64,000 nucleotides of DNA. Source: JBFHIZ01 sp041596215. GTDB lineage: Bacteria > Bacillota > Clostridia > Lachnospirales > Lachnospiraceae. A model generated the notes under the pieces. The model did not search any database. It was not told the DNA's origin and saw only the letters and a program-made list of their open reading frames with translations. The stretch lies in the NCBI GenBank assembly GCA_041596215.1, contig JBFHIZ010000002.1:1-64000 (forward strand). Direction: 5' to 3'. How positions within the stretch are numbered: position 1 is the stretch's first letter; every line of letters begins with the position of its first letter. The position numbers were made by a program, and so were the translations under genes. Positions 26,592 to 36,113 of this stretch are shown in pieces.

Positions 26592-27026
26592 CTATATACT
26601 TAGCCCCAATGCTGCTAAATTCTCTGAAATTTGTTCAATATCTCCACAGGTCGCATCTTCCACATCCCATTTCTCTTGACTCCATATTTCCATTCTTCCA
26701 AGAACACCAACAACTACAACATTTTTATCCAAGTCTGCATATTGTCTCAAATTTGCAGGAACTAATATTCTTCCTTGTTTATCAAATTCTACAAGTGCTG
26801 CTTCTCCTAAAAAGAAACGATAGTAGGTTCTGACATCTTTTTGACTATTTGGTAGCATTTTTAATTTATCTTCAAATTTTTTCCATTCTTCCATATCATA
26901 AGCGAAGAGACAGCCATCAAGTCCACGTGTGATTACAAATTTCTCACCTAAATCCTCACGGAATTTAGATGGTATAATCAACCGTCCTTTTACATCAATT
27001 GTGTGATTGTACTTTCCCATCAACAT
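26592..27026 (-). CDS. mraZ: Transcriptional regulator MraZ
   Basis: AbrB-like DNA-binding regulator that controls its own dcw operon. The 144-residue protein (from ATG 27026, with AAGGTGAG) contains two SpoVT/AbrB repeats: GKYNHTIDVKGRLIIPSKFR and VEFDKQGRILVPANLRQYA. A longer ORF to 27077 would run into the promoter. Four operator repeats lie just upstream, so autoregulation is expected. Confidence 0.96.
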   Translation of the reverse strand: MLMGKYNHTIDVKGRLIIPSKFREDLGEKFVITRGLDGCLFAYDMEEWKKFEDKLKMLPNSQKDVRTYYRFFLGEAALVEFDKQGRILVPANLRQYADLDKNVVVVGVLGRMEIWSQEKWDVEDATCGDIEQISENLAALGLSI

Positions 27027-27070
27027 AATTCTCACCTTTTGTTTTACGAAACAGAAAATATAGTGAATAT

Positions 27071-27110
27071 TCACCACTTTTTTCCACTTTCAACCACTTT
27101 TCTCCACTTA
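27071..27110 (-). promoter_or_regulatory. MraZ operator: four 10-bp direct repeats
   Basis: Four consecutive decamers on the minus strand, each with the core AGTGG: (T)AAGTGGAGA, AAAGTGGTTG, AAAGTGGAAA and AAAGTGGTGA. The last three fit the AAAGTG-K-N3 pattern known for MraZ sites. The array lies between the -10 element and the mraZ start. Confidence 0.88.
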
Positions 27111-27117
27111 TTTGTTT

Positions 27118-27146
27118 ATTTTACTCCTATCCTATGTAATTGGCAA
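27118..27146 (-). promoter_or_regulatory. dcw (mraZ) promoter
   Basis: -35 TTGCCA (27146-27141), 17-base spacer, -10 TAAAAT (27123-27118). The MraZ repeats follow immediately downstream, so bound MraZ would cover the transcription start. Confidence 0.75.
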
Positions 27147-27181
27147 GGCTTTTTCCGTGTTTTTTTAGGTGGGGAAAACAA

Positions 27182-27220
27182 AAAAAACACAAGCTTTCCA
27201 CGATGGAAAGCTTGTGTTTT
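27182..27220 (-). terminator. Terminator of lgt and the long upstream operon
   Basis: Perfect 18-bp stem with a three-base loop and T runs at both ends. It lies 65 bases after the lgt stop and before the dcw promoter. Confidence 0.92.
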
Positions 27221-27285
27221 TAAAAAACTACAAGATATAGTATTTTATATATTTTTGTGTTCTAAATACAGTTTATACTCATCCT

Positions 27286-28182
27286 TTATTTATTTTCATT
27301 TTTTTTATTTTTTTTTACTTTTTGCAGTATTTTTACTCGTATTCCTATAATAGAAGCAAGTCCAATCACAAATGCAAGGATACCTATTAATCTTGAAATC
27401 GGGATTAGCGTATTCCATAATAACAATTGATCCGTTCTCAATCCTTCAACAAAAAACCTACCCAATCCATACCCTGTAATATAAAGTAATGCAATTTCAC
27501 CTGTAAATTTCTTATGTTTTCGATAACATAATAAGCAAATCAATAATACTAAATTCCACATACTTTCATATAAAAATGTGGGATGAACTTGAATATAATT
27601 AATTCCTGGTTCTATATGTTGCATGATACTTTCCGAGATATCGGATGTTCTTACCATACTAATTGGTAAACGCATTGCAAACATCGAATCTGTATATTCC
27701 CCAAATGCTTCCCGATTCATAAAATTTGCATATCTTCCGATAACTTGCCCTAGCAATAATCCTAAAACTCCCGTATCCGCCATTTGTAAAAATGATTTCT
27801 TTTTTATTTTTGCATATACTGCGAGCGTTAAAAATGCAAAGATAATTCCTCCATAAATAGCAAGTCCACCATTTCGAATATTAAAAACACTCCATAAATT
27901 ATCTTTGTAACTATCCCATTCAAAAATTACATAGAATAACCGAGCTCCAATAAGTGAAAAAACAATTACATATATTGCAAAATCCCAATATGTATCAGGA
28001 TCTTGATTCGTTTTTTTTGCATCATGTGATGCAATTAAAACCCCTGCAATAAAAGCAATCGCAATTATCACTCCATAAAACGCAATTGGAAATCCAAAAA
28101 CAGTAAAGTTTTTGGGAACATTTTTCAAATAGATCCCCAAATGCGGGAATGCAATATCCATATCATTCATTATATTTGTCAT
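27286..28182 (-). CDS. lgt: Prolipoprotein diacylglyceryl transferase
   Basis: Membrane enzyme that lipidates the lipobox Cys of prolipoproteins. The 298-residue, multi-pass protein has the Lgt signature GRYANFMNREAFGEY and a conserved VHPTFLYESMWN. The C-terminus is a basic Lys/Asn tail. It is the last gene of the priA-lgt run. Confidence 0.95.
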   Translation of the reverse strand: MTNIMNDMDIAFPHLGIYLKNVPKNFTVFGFPIAFYGVIIAIAFIAGVLIASHDAKKTNQDPDTYWDFAIYVIVFSLIGARLFYVIFEWDSYKDNLWSVFNIRNGGLAIYGGIIFAFLTLAVYAKIKKKSFLQMADTGVLGLLLGQVIGRYANFMNREAFGEYTDSMFAMRLPISMVRTSDISESIMQHIEPGINYIQVHPTFLYESMWNLVLLICLLCYRKHKKFTGEIALLYITGYGLGRFFVEGLRTDQLLLWNTLIPISRLIGILAFVIGLASIIGIRVKILQKVKKNKKNENK

Positions 28183-28204
28183 ATAACATACTTCCTTTCT
28201 TTGT

Positions 28205-29302
28205 CTATACGTTAAATCGGAATAAAATTACATCGCCATCCTTTACAACATACTCTTTTCCTTCGATTCCAACCAAACCTTTTTCTTTTGCCGCAGAAAT
28301 CGATCCTAATTCTAACAAATCTTTATAATTTACCACTTCAGCACGAATAAATCCTCTTTCAAAATCTGTATGAATTTTCCCTGCCGCTTTTGGTGCTTTC
28401 GATCCTTTTATAATCGTCCAAGCTCTTGTTTCATCTTCTCCTGCCGTCAAAAAACTAATTAACCCAAGCAAATGATAACTTGCTTTGATTAGTTTTTCTA
28501 ATCCAGACTCACTAAGTCCTAAATCTTCAAGAAACATTTGTTTCTCGTCATCTTCTAATTCGGCAATTTCTTGTTCAATTTGAGCACAGACTGTAAAAAC
28601 CTCGCAATTTTCTTTTTGCGCAAATTCACGAACTTTCTTTACCATAGAATTTTCCAATCCATCGGAAACCAAATCTTCTTCACTTACATTTGCTGCAAAA
28701 ATAGTTGGCTTAGCAGTTAATAAATTGCAACCTGCAAACCATACCTCTTCATCGGCATCCTCTCTTTCAAAATTGATTGCCAATTTTCCTTCTTCTAAAA
28801 ATTCTTTTAAACGAGTTAAAAAAGCAACTTCTTTTGCAAGTGTTTTATCATTTCTAGCACCTCTTGATTTTTTTGCAAGTTGTCTATCTAAAATTTCAAT
28901 ATCTGAAAAAATCAATTCGAAATTAATGGTTTCAATATCTCGAACAGGATCAACGGATCCGTCCACATGTACTACATTTGTATCTTCAAAACATCGAACC
29001 ACATGAAGAATTGCGTCAACTTCACGAATATTACTTAAAAACTGATTCCCTAAGCCTTCTCCTTTTGACGCTCCCTTTACAAGGCCTGCAATATCTACAA
29101 ATTCAATTACTGCTGGTGTAATTTTTTTGGAATGATACATTTCTCCTAATAAATCAATTCGCTCATCTGGCACCATAACAATTCCTACATTTGGATCAAT
29201 GGTACAAAATGGATAATTTGCCGCATCTGCTCCTGCTTTTGTGAGTGAATTAAACAATGTACTTTTCCCTACATTTGGTAATCCAACAATTCCTAATTTC
29301 AT
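28205..29302 (-). CDS. ychF: Ribosome-binding ATPase YchF
   Basis: Obg-family nucleotidase of 365 residues (YchF/OLA1). G1 is GLPNVGKSTLFN and G3 is DIAGLVKGASKGEGLGN. A coiled-coil insertion is followed by a TGS domain at the C-terminus (FLTAGEDETRAWTI onwards). The NVSEEDL segment takes the place of a canonical NKxD, consistent with the ATP preference of the subfamily. Confidence 0.97.
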   Translation of the reverse strand: MKLGIVGLPNVGKSTLFNSLTKAGADAANYPFCTIDPNVGIVMVPDERIDLLGEMYHSKKITPAVIEFVDIAGLVKGASKGEGLGNQFLSNIREVDAILHVVRCFEDTNVVHVDGSVDPVRDIETINFELIFSDIEILDRQLAKKSRGARNDKTLAKEVAFLTRLKEFLEEGKLAINFEREDADEEVWFAGCNLLTAKPTIFAANVSEEDLVSDGLENSMVKKVREFAQKENCEVFTVCAQIEQEIAELEDDEKQMFLEDLGLSESGLEKLIKASYHLLGLISFLTAGEDETRAWTIIKGSKAPKAAGKIHTDFERGFIRAEVVNYKDLLELGSISAAKEKGLVGIEGKEYVVKDGDVILFRFNV

Positions 29303-29320
29303 TTACGTCCTCCTACCTAT

Positions 29321-29986
29321 CTATAGGTTTTCCTTTTTATTTATAATAGCAAGCATTTCTTTTGTAATCTTTGAACTGTCTTTTTTGAAAATTGCAGAAC
29401 CAACCACTAAAACATCTGCCCCTGCGTTGGAAACCATTTCAATATTTTCCAAATGTATTCCTCCATCCACTTCAAGGTGAATCGTATGATTTGTATCCTC
29501 TATCATTTTCTTTAATCGCTTAATCCGATTGGTACTAGAAGGAATATATGCTTGTCCTCCAAAACCAGGTTGCACACTCATTAATAACACCATATCTACA
29601 TACTCCAGATAAGGTAAAAGCACTTCAATTGGTGTTTTGGGATTAATGGATACTCCCACTTTTTTCCCTAATTTTTTTATTTTCACAAGTGTCTCCATTA
29701 ACACATTTGTGCTTTCATAATGCACCGTAATGCTATCTGCACCACATTCTGCAAATTCTTCCAGATATCTTTCTGGATTTGTGATCATTAAATGCACATC
29801 CAAAAAAGTTTCCGTATTCTTTCTTATCGCCTGCAATATAGGCATTCCAAAGGAAATTGATGGAACAAATATACCATCCATTACATCAATATGTAACCAC
29901 TCTGCACCTGCATTGGTTACTTTTTCAATTTCTTTTCCTAACTGCCAAAAATCTGCAGCTAAAATAGATGGGGCTAATGTTTTCAT
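29321..29986 (-). CDS. rpe: Ribulose-phosphate 3-epimerase
   Basis: Interconverts ribulose-5-P and xylulose-5-P. The 221-residue TIM barrel starts LAPSILAADF and has HIDVMDGIFVPSISFG, VHLMI, SVQPGFGGQ and EVDGGI. The start codon overlaps the rsgA stop as TAATG. Confidence 0.97.
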   Translation of the reverse strand: MKTLAPSILAADFWQLGKEIEKVTNAGAEWLHIDVMDGIFVPSISFGMPILQAIRKNTETFLDVHLMITNPERYLEEFAECGADSITVHYESTNVLMETLVKIKKLGKKVGVSINPKTPIEVLLPYLEYVDMVLLMSVQPGFGGQAYIPSSTNRIKRLKKMIEDTNHTIHLEVDGGIHLENIEMVSNAGADVLVVGSAIFKKDSSKITKEMLAIINKKENL

Positions 29987-30882
29987 TAATATTTTCTCTT
30001 TTCTTTTAATTCATTATATAGTAGTAAATAATTATTATATCTTATTTGGGAAATTTTTCCATCTGCTACTGCATTTTTTATTCCACAAATATTTTCTTTG
30101 GTATGAGAGCAACCAGCAAACTTGCAATTCACTTCATATGGAACAAAGTCAGGATAATATTTTGTTAAATCTTCTTTCTCCATTTCATCAATCTCTAAAG
30201 AGGAAAATCCTGGTGTGTCCATAATGTAGGAATCCAATCCTATTTCAAGTAACTGTGTATGTCTAGTTGTGTTTTTTCCACGTTTGATTTTATCACTAAT
30301 TTCTCCCGTTTCCTGCGTATATGTTTTTAAAATTGCATTCACAAATGTGGATTTCCCCACACCACTAGGCCCTGCAAGCGCAGTTGTTTTCCCAATTAAT
30401 TTTTCTTGCAATTTTTCCATTCCCGATTTTTCTTTTGCACTACAAAAAAACAGAGGATAGCCACATGAATCATAGATTTTATGTATGTGATTTATATCTT
30501 CTTCCTTTACCAGATCTTCTTTATTAAAACATATAAGAATTGGTAGTTGCAATCGCTCCATCATTACTAAAAATCGATCCAATAGGTTATAAGATGGATT
30601 TGGATATTTCAAAGCGAAAAAAACCAATGCTTGATCAATATTCGCAACTGTTGGTCTCTTCAATACACTTGTTCTTGGAAGAATCTTTTCAATATTTCCT
30701 TTTTTCTTCTGTGCATCTAATATGTTAAATATAACCATATCTCCGACCAATGGCGATTTTGCTTGATTTCGAAATATTCCTTTCGCTTTACATTCATATA
30801 TTCCATTTTCTTCTTTCATTTTACTAGAATACAATCTTACATAATAAAATCCAGAAATAGCTTTGATTATTTTTCCTTGCAT
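29986..30882 (-). CDS. rsgA: Ribosome small subunit GTPase RsgA
   Basis: Circularly permuted GTPase that matures the 30S subunit. The 298-residue protein has an OB domain, FNKEDLV (G4) before ALAGPSGVGKSTFVNAIL (G1), as expected from permutation, then DTPGFSS (G3) and a zinc site C...CSHTKENIC. The ATG at 30882 is chosen over a GTG at 30891. The rpe-rsgA-prkC-stp order is conserved in Firmicutes. Confidence 0.95.
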   Translation of the reverse strand: MQGKIIKAISGFYYVRLYSSKMKEENGIYECKAKGIFRNQAKSPLVGDMVIFNILDAQKKKGNIEKILPRTSVLKRPTVANIDQALVFFALKYPNPSYNLLDRFLVMMERLQLPILICFNKEDLVKEEDINHIHKIYDSCGYPLFFCSAKEKSGMEKLQEKLIGKTTALAGPSGVGKSTFVNAILKTYTQETGEISDKIKRGKNTTRHTQLLEIGLDSYIMDTPGFSSLEIDEMEKEDLTKYYPDFVPYEVNCKFAGCSHTKENICGIKNAVADGKISQIRYNNYLLLYNELKEKRKY

Positions 30883-30887
30883 ACACC

Positions 30888-32909
30888 TCACCCTTGAGTA
30901 AACGTTATCGGTATAGTATCCGTTTGCGCTTTTTGCGTCGTTTGTGTTTTAATATTTCCAGATTCATCTGTGTAATTCTCCGCTACACTTACGGTATAAA
31001 TTACAGTAATGGTCCCTGAAGTTGCATTGGAAATCCCATTTATATTAATTGCTACTGGAAATCCAGTAACGGTATCACGAAAAAGCTCATCTCCTGCATC
31101 CGTTGTCAATATTACCGTAGCGCCTCCCGAAATATAATCTACTGGTGCTGCAACACTATAATTGCAATAGTATGTTGGTCCATCCGAAATACGTATTTTA
31201 ATTTCCGAGCCAATGTCCGCAATCCCTCCTGCTGTTGGCATTTGATAAGCCACTTGCCCATTTGCATAATCTGGAGAGTCAATGGTTTGTCCCACTACAC
31301 AAACAAATCCGGCTTCTTCAATTACTTCTACTGCTTCCGCTTCTGTCATACCTAGTAATACTGGAATTTTCGCCTGATTATCTTCATCCCCTAGGCTTAC
31401 CACTATTACAACGGTTTCCATATTTGGTACTAATTCTTCTCCCTGTGGAGTTTGTGAAATAACATAATTCTTTGTAACTGCTTCCGCATAAGATTTTTCT
31501 ACCACAACTTCTAATCCAATAGTTTCTAATCGTTCTATCGCATCTATTTCTTCCATTCCTACGACATTTGGAACAATTACTCCAGAAGTTCCCGAGGATA
31601 GCGTAACTGAAATCTTATCCGTTGAAATAATAACGTCTCCTTTTTTATAGGTGGTTGAAATCACATATCCAACTGGTACCACATCAGAAGACATATAAGT
31701 TGGTTCCTCATATTGAATGGAAGCTTGATCCAAAGCAATCTTTGCTTCTTCCCATGCCATTCCCTCAATATCAATCATTGTAATATCTGAAACATCATTG
31801 TTTCCAAAAATTCCTACTGCTCTTCCTACCAAAGCAACTATCCCCACACCGATAATAATTGTAGCAATAACAATAGCCAAGGTAACTATTTTTTCTCTAC
31901 GGATTTCAGGATCCAATTCCTTTTTCTTAGAACGCTTATGTGCATTTTTTTTATAATCTTCTTTTTTTACTTTTTTATTCCATTCTTCTTGCTCACCTAT
32001 TTGTTTTTTTATGGAATGCAATTCATGGTTTGAAATTTTTTTTGTTAAATTATCATTTGCAGTGTCCACCACTTTTACAAATGGTTCATCCGGATTCATC
32101 AACGAACGTTTCAAATCAACTAAAACTTCTTCTACCGTTAAATATCTGCGATCCGGACTTTTTTGTGTACATTTAAATATAATCTGTTCCACACTAATCG
32201 GAATTTCCGAAACAAAATCTCTTGGTGATGGCATTTCCTCTTGTATATGCTTAATTGCAATGGCAACCGTTGTTTCCCCATTAAAAGGAACACGACCAGT
32301 TAGCATTTCAAATAACGTAATACCAAGGGAATAAATATCACTCTTTTCATCCGAATATCCTCCTCTTGCCTGTTCTGGTGAAGTGTAATGCACCGAGCCC
32401 ATAACATTAGATGTAATGGTATTACTTGTCGCTGCTTTTGCAATTCCAAAATCAGTCACTTTCACTTTTCCTGTTGTGGAAATAATAATGTTTTGTGGCT
32501 TAATATCTCTATGTATAATTCCATTACTATGCGCAGCCTGAATACCCATTGAAACTTGAATTGCAATGCTAATGGCTTCTTTCACGGATAATCTTGCTTT
32601 TTTTTCAATATATTGTTTTAATGTGATTCCATCTATTAGCTCCATCACAATATAATAAATGCCATTTTCTTCCCCAACATCATATACATTTACAATATTC
32701 GGATGTTCCAATCCTGCTGCAGCTTGTGCTTCCACACGAAATTTCGAAACAAAATTTTCATTTTCACTAAATTCTTGTTTCAATACTTTTACTGCCACAA
32801 AACGATTTAATTTATGACATTTTGCTTTATATACATCGGACATACCACCAGTCCCAATTTTTTCTAAAATCTCATAGCGGTCACCTATCATCATTCCTAT
32901 TTTTATCAT
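30888..32909 (-). CDS. prkC: PASTA-domain Ser/Thr protein kinase (PrkC/Stk1)
   Basis: Membrane kinase that senses muropeptides or lipid II. The 673 residues show a kinase domain (1-270; ATP Lys41, catalytic Asp135 in HRDIKPQN, DFG at 153-155), a basic juxtamembrane stretch, one transmembrane helix (about 345-375) and three PASTA repeats (about 380-585). A further C-terminal domain of about 80 residues, rich in Thr and Val, has no PASTA features. It overlaps the phosphatase gene by ATGA, which suggests balanced expression. Confidence 0.96.
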   Translation of the reverse strand: MIKIGMMIGDRYEILEKIGTGGMSDVYKAKCHKLNRFVAVKVLKQEFSENENFVSKFRVEAQAAAGLEHPNIVNVYDVGEENGIYYIVMELIDGITLKQYIEKKARLSVKEAISIAIQVSMGIQAAHSNGIIHRDIKPQNIIISTTGKVKVTDFGIAKAATSNTITSNVMGSVHYTSPEQARGGYSDEKSDIYSLGITLFEMLTGRVPFNGETTVAIAIKHIQEEMPSPRDFVSEIPISVEQIIFKCTQKSPDRRYLTVEEVLVDLKRSLMNPDEPFVKVVDTANDNLTKKISNHELHSIKKQIGEQEEWNKKVKKEDYKKNAHKRSKKKELDPEIRREKIVTLAIVIATIIIGVGIVALVGRAVGIFGNNDVSDITMIDIEGMAWEEAKIALDQASIQYEEPTYMSSDVVPVGYVISTTYKKGDVIISTDKISVTLSSGTSGVIVPNVVGMEEIDAIERLETIGLEVVVEKSYAEAVTKNYVISQTPQGEELVPNMETVVIVVSLGDEDNQAKIPVLLGMTEAEAVEVIEEAGFVCVVGQTIDSPDYANGQVAYQMPTAGGIADIGSEIKIRISDGPTYYCNYSVAAPVDYISGGATVILTTDAGDELFRDTVTGFPVAININGISNATSGTITVIYTVSVAENYTDESGNIKTQTTQKAQTDTIPITFTQG

Positions 32910-33664
32910 AAGGACCTCCCTGCATCTTCTAGCATATTAATGTATGGTTCAATTAAAATGACTGCTATGTTATCTCTTCCACCTTTATTATTTGCAGCCT
33001 TTACTAACTCTTGCGCTTTTTCCACAATATCAGATTGGTTTTCTAGAATCAATTGAATTTCTACATCTTCTAGCATATTGGTAAGTCCATCCGTACACAT
33101 TAACACAACATCTCCTAATTTAAGGTCTGCTTTAAAGAAATCTGTTTGCACGGTATCTTCTACCCCAACGGCTCTCGTAATCACATTTTTGTCTGGATGA
33201 CTCCTAGCACTCTCCTTATCAATACCTCCCAGTCTTACCATTTCTTCCACAAGTGAATGATCAATGGTAATTTGTTTAATATGCTCATTAATAATATATA
33301 GTCGACTGTCTCCTACATTTGCAACAAGTAATTGATGTCCATCAAAAGTAGCAACCACGACAGTAGTTCCCATTCCGGTTAGACTAGAATCTTCTGTTGC
33401 CATTTTTTTTACTATGGAATTTGCTTCTAATACAGCCTCTCTTAGTAATTCTTTTGGATCGGTTTTCTTTGATTCTCGAATGGATGAAACAATTGTTGTA
33501 ACCGATACTTTAGAAGCTAAATCTCCCGCATTATGACCTCCCATACCATCCGCTACCACAAACAAATTAGGCAAATTCCCTACTGGTTGTTCCGAAGCGA
33601 ACACATAATCTTGATTCAATTTTCTTTTCTTCCCAATATCAGTAATTGAAAATGTTTTTAACAC
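32906..33664 (-). CDS. stp: PP2C-type Ser/Thr phosphatase (Stp/PrpC)
   Basis: Partner phosphatase of the PASTA kinase. The 252-residue PPM-family protein has metal-binding motifs NQDYVF, VADGMGGHNAGDLAS, NVGDSRLY, LMCTDGLTNML and GGRDNIAVIL. The start codon is GTG at 33664 with AAAGGAG eight bases upstream. It lies between rlmN and prkC. Confidence 0.96.
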   Translation of the reverse strand: MLKTFSITDIGKKRKLNQDYVFASEQPVGNLPNLFVVADGMGGHNAGDLASKVSVTTIVSSIRESKKTDPKELLREAVLEANSIVKKMATEDSSLTGMGTTVVVATFDGHQLLVANVGDSRLYIINEHIKQITIDHSLVEEMVRLGGIDKESARSHPDKNVITRAVGVEDTVQTDFFKADLKLGDVVLMCTDGLTNMLEDVEIQLILENQSDIVEKAQELVKAANNKGGRDNIAVILIEPYINMLEDAGRSL

Positions 33665-33677
33665 GATTTGTTCTCCT

Positions 33678-34709
33678 TTAAATTTCTTTCATATGGCGAC
33701 GTCGTAATTGACCACAAGCGCCATCAATATCCTGTCCCATTTCCCTTCTTATAGTAACATTTATCCCATTTTTTTCAAGTTTATTTTTAAATGCTTGTAC
33801 CGCTTTTCGGTCCGGATTTATATAATCTCTTTCCGCAATTGGATTTACCGGAATCAAATTCACATGGCAATTCATATGTCTTATTTTTTTTGATAGTTCA
33901 TCCGCTTCTTCTGAAGAATCGTTTACACCTGCAACCAAACTATATTCAAATGAAATTCTCCTCTTTGTCTGATCAAAATAATAAACACATGCCGCAAGCA
34001 ATTCATCCATTTCATATTTCTTTGCAATTGGCATTAGCATTTTTCTTTTTTCATTATTCGATGCATGCAAAGAAATTGCTAACGTAATCTGTAATTTTTT
34101 ATCAGCTAATTCATATATTTTAGGAACAATTCCACATGTAGATACCGTAATATTTCTTTGGCTTATATGAAGTCCAAATTCATCCGATAATAATTCAATA
34201 AATTTTAACAAGTAGGCAAAATTATCAAGTGGCTCTCCACTTCCCATTACAACCACATTGGATATTCGCTCCCCAACAGACCTAGTAATTGCATATATCT
34301 GTTCTAGCATCTCTGACGGTGTTAATGACCTCGCCAACCCATCAATAGTAGATGCACAAAAAGAACAGCCCATACGGCATCCAACTTGTGAAGAAATACA
34401 AACTGAATTCCCATGTTTGTATCTCATAAATACGCTTTCAATCACATTCCCATCGGCTAACTCAAATAAGTATTTTTTTGTACCATCCATCTTTGATTCC
34501 TGTATATCAACAATTTTTAACACTGGACATATATACAAATCCGATAATTTTTTGCGTAATAATTTAGGTAAATTATTCATATCTGAAAAAGAAGGAACAA
34601 GGTTAACATGAAGCCATTCATATATCTGTTTTGCCCGAAATTCTTTTTCCTTTATACTATGCATTTCTGCTTTTAATTCTTGTAAATTTAATGATTTAAT
34701 ATCTTTCAT
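33678..34709 (-). CDS. rlmN: 23S rRNA (A2503-C2) methyltransferase RlmN
   Basis: Radical SAM methylase of 23S rRNA A2503 and some tRNAs. From the ATG at 34709 (AGGAA site) it has 343 residues. The SAM cluster is CRMGCSFCAS, with GSGEPLDN, and a C-terminal Cys in DIDGACGQLRRR. A longer ORF to 34823 lies inside rsmB and is not used. Confidence 0.96.
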   Translation of the reverse strand: MKDIKSLNLQELKAEMHSIKEKEFRAKQIYEWLHVNLVPSFSDMNNLPKLLRKKLSDLYICPVLKIVDIQESKMDGTKKYLFELADGNVIESVFMRYKHGNSVCISSQVGCRMGCSFCASTIDGLARSLTPSEMLEQIYAITRSVGERISNVVVMGSGEPLDNFAYLLKFIELLSDEFGLHISQRNITVSTCGIVPKIYELADKKLQITLAISLHASNNEKRKMLMPIAKKYEMDELLAACVYYFDQTKRRISFEYSLVAGVNDSSEEADELSKKIRHMNCHVNLIPVNPIAERDYINPDRKAVQAFKNKLEKNGINVTIRREMGQDIDGACGQLRRRHMKEI

Positions 34710-34710
34710 T

Positions 34711-36105
34711 TTATTCCTGCTTTCTAAATCTCGCAATAAAAAAACCATCGGTTTTATGAATACCTGGAAGCAACTGCAAACACCCTTCTGTTTTTTCTTC
34801 GCTTTGCAATTCCTTACATACAAAATGCTTAACAGATTCTCGTTTCAGTTCTAAATTTTCTTCCATCCAAATCATCATTTCTTCATTTTCCATTTTATTT
34901 ATCGTGCAAGTAGAATAAATAAAAACCCCACCTTTTTTTACATATTTTGCTGCTACAGAAACAATGTTTTTTTGTAATTTGGGTAATGTCTTTATATCTT
35001 CTTTTTTTATTCGGTAGCGAATATCTCGTTTTTTTCCCATTACTCCAAGTCCAGAACAAGGCACATCCGCAATTACTATATCTGCTTTTTCAATATATGC
35101 TTCCTTTAAAATCGTTGCATCTCCAATTTCAAATGTTATATTTTTCAAATGCATGCGTGCTTGATTTTCTTCCATTTTTTTAAGTTTGTCCATGGATAAA
35201 TCTCTTGCAATCACCTTACCCGTTCCATTTAATTTTGCTGCTACATGCATTGCCTTTCCCCCAGGGGCTGCACATACATCAATCACATAATCATTTTTTT
35301 GAGGATTTGCAATTTCAGCCACTAACATAGAACTAACATCTTGTACCGTTACCAATCCTTCGGAAAATCCCGGAACATTTTGTACGCCCTCCGTATTCGT
35401 TATTGTATAGGCATAGTTTAAATAAGGATGAGTTTTTAAATCCATCCCACTTTCTTGAATATTTGAAATCCATTCTTTTTTTTCATGTTCTAATAACGTT
35501 TCATCCAATCGAAGCGTAACCGGATGTTTTTTTTGCATATCCATTAGCATTCGTTCAATAATTTCCATAGAATAAGTAGATAACCAGTGTTCAATAATCC
35601 ATTTGGGCATGGAATAGGTAATACTTGCATATTCTAAAAAATCTGCGGATGCATCTGGAAATTCTATATTTTCTTTATTTCTTGCTATATTTCGTAACAC
35701 ACCATTTACAAAACCTTTTAATGATTGGAACTTTCTTTTCTGCGCAAGTTTAACCGCTTCATCACATGCTGCAGAATCTGGTATCGCATCCATATAAAGG
35801 ATTTGATAAGTTCCCATAAATAAAATCATTCGAATTGCTGGTTTCATTTTTGAAACTGGCAGCTTCGAAAATTGATTAATAATATATTCTAATCGTATTT
35901 TTTCTTCCACACAACCTTCACATAATCTTTTCACAAAAGATTTTTGATGTGCATCTAGATAATCATGTGTCTTTAACATATCATACATAACTACATGACT
36001 ATATTCTCCATCTCTCAAAATTGATAATAACATATCAAAAACAAGCTCTCTTGGATCTGCTTTTTTATTCTCTCGATAATTCATACTTCCATTATAATTT
36101 TTCAC
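34711..36105 (-). CDS. rsmB: 16S rRNA (cytosine967-C5)-methyltransferase RsmB
   Basis: Fusion of an N-terminal NusB-like RNA-binding domain (about 12-150) with a Rossmann methylase domain. SAM motifs are DVCAAPGGKAMH and ADVPCSGLGV. The catalytic Cys pair is in PCSG and STCTINKMENE. It has 464 residues and starts at GTG with a GGGG site overlapping the stop of yugP. Confidence 0.95.
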   Translation of the reverse strand: MKNYNGSMNYRENKKADPRELVFDMLLSILRDGEYSHVVMYDMLKTHDYLDAHQKSFVKRLCEGCVEEKIRLEYIINQFSKLPVSKMKPAIRMILFMGTYQILYMDAIPDSAACDEAVKLAQKRKFQSLKGFVNGVLRNIARNKENIEFPDASADFLEYASITYSMPKWIIEHWLSTYSMEIIERMLMDMQKKHPVTLRLDETLLEHEKKEWISNIQESGMDLKTHPYLNYAYTITNTEGVQNVPGFSEGLVTVQDVSSMLVAEIANPQKNDYVIDVCAAPGGKAMHVAAKLNGTGKVIARDLSMDKLKKMEENQARMHLKNITFEIGDATILKEAYIEKADIVIADVPCSGLGVMGKKRDIRYRIKKEDIKTLPKLQKNIVSVAAKYVKKGGVFIYSTCTINKMENEEMMIWMEENLELKRESVKHFVCKELQSEEKTEGCLQLLPGIHKTDGFFIARFRKQE

Positions 36106-36113
36106 ATAAACCC

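Noticed and set aside
34710..34823. Longer RlmN start
   Set aside because: It would overlap rsmB by over 100 bases; the ATG at 34709 has its own ribosome site and begins at the conserved N-terminus.
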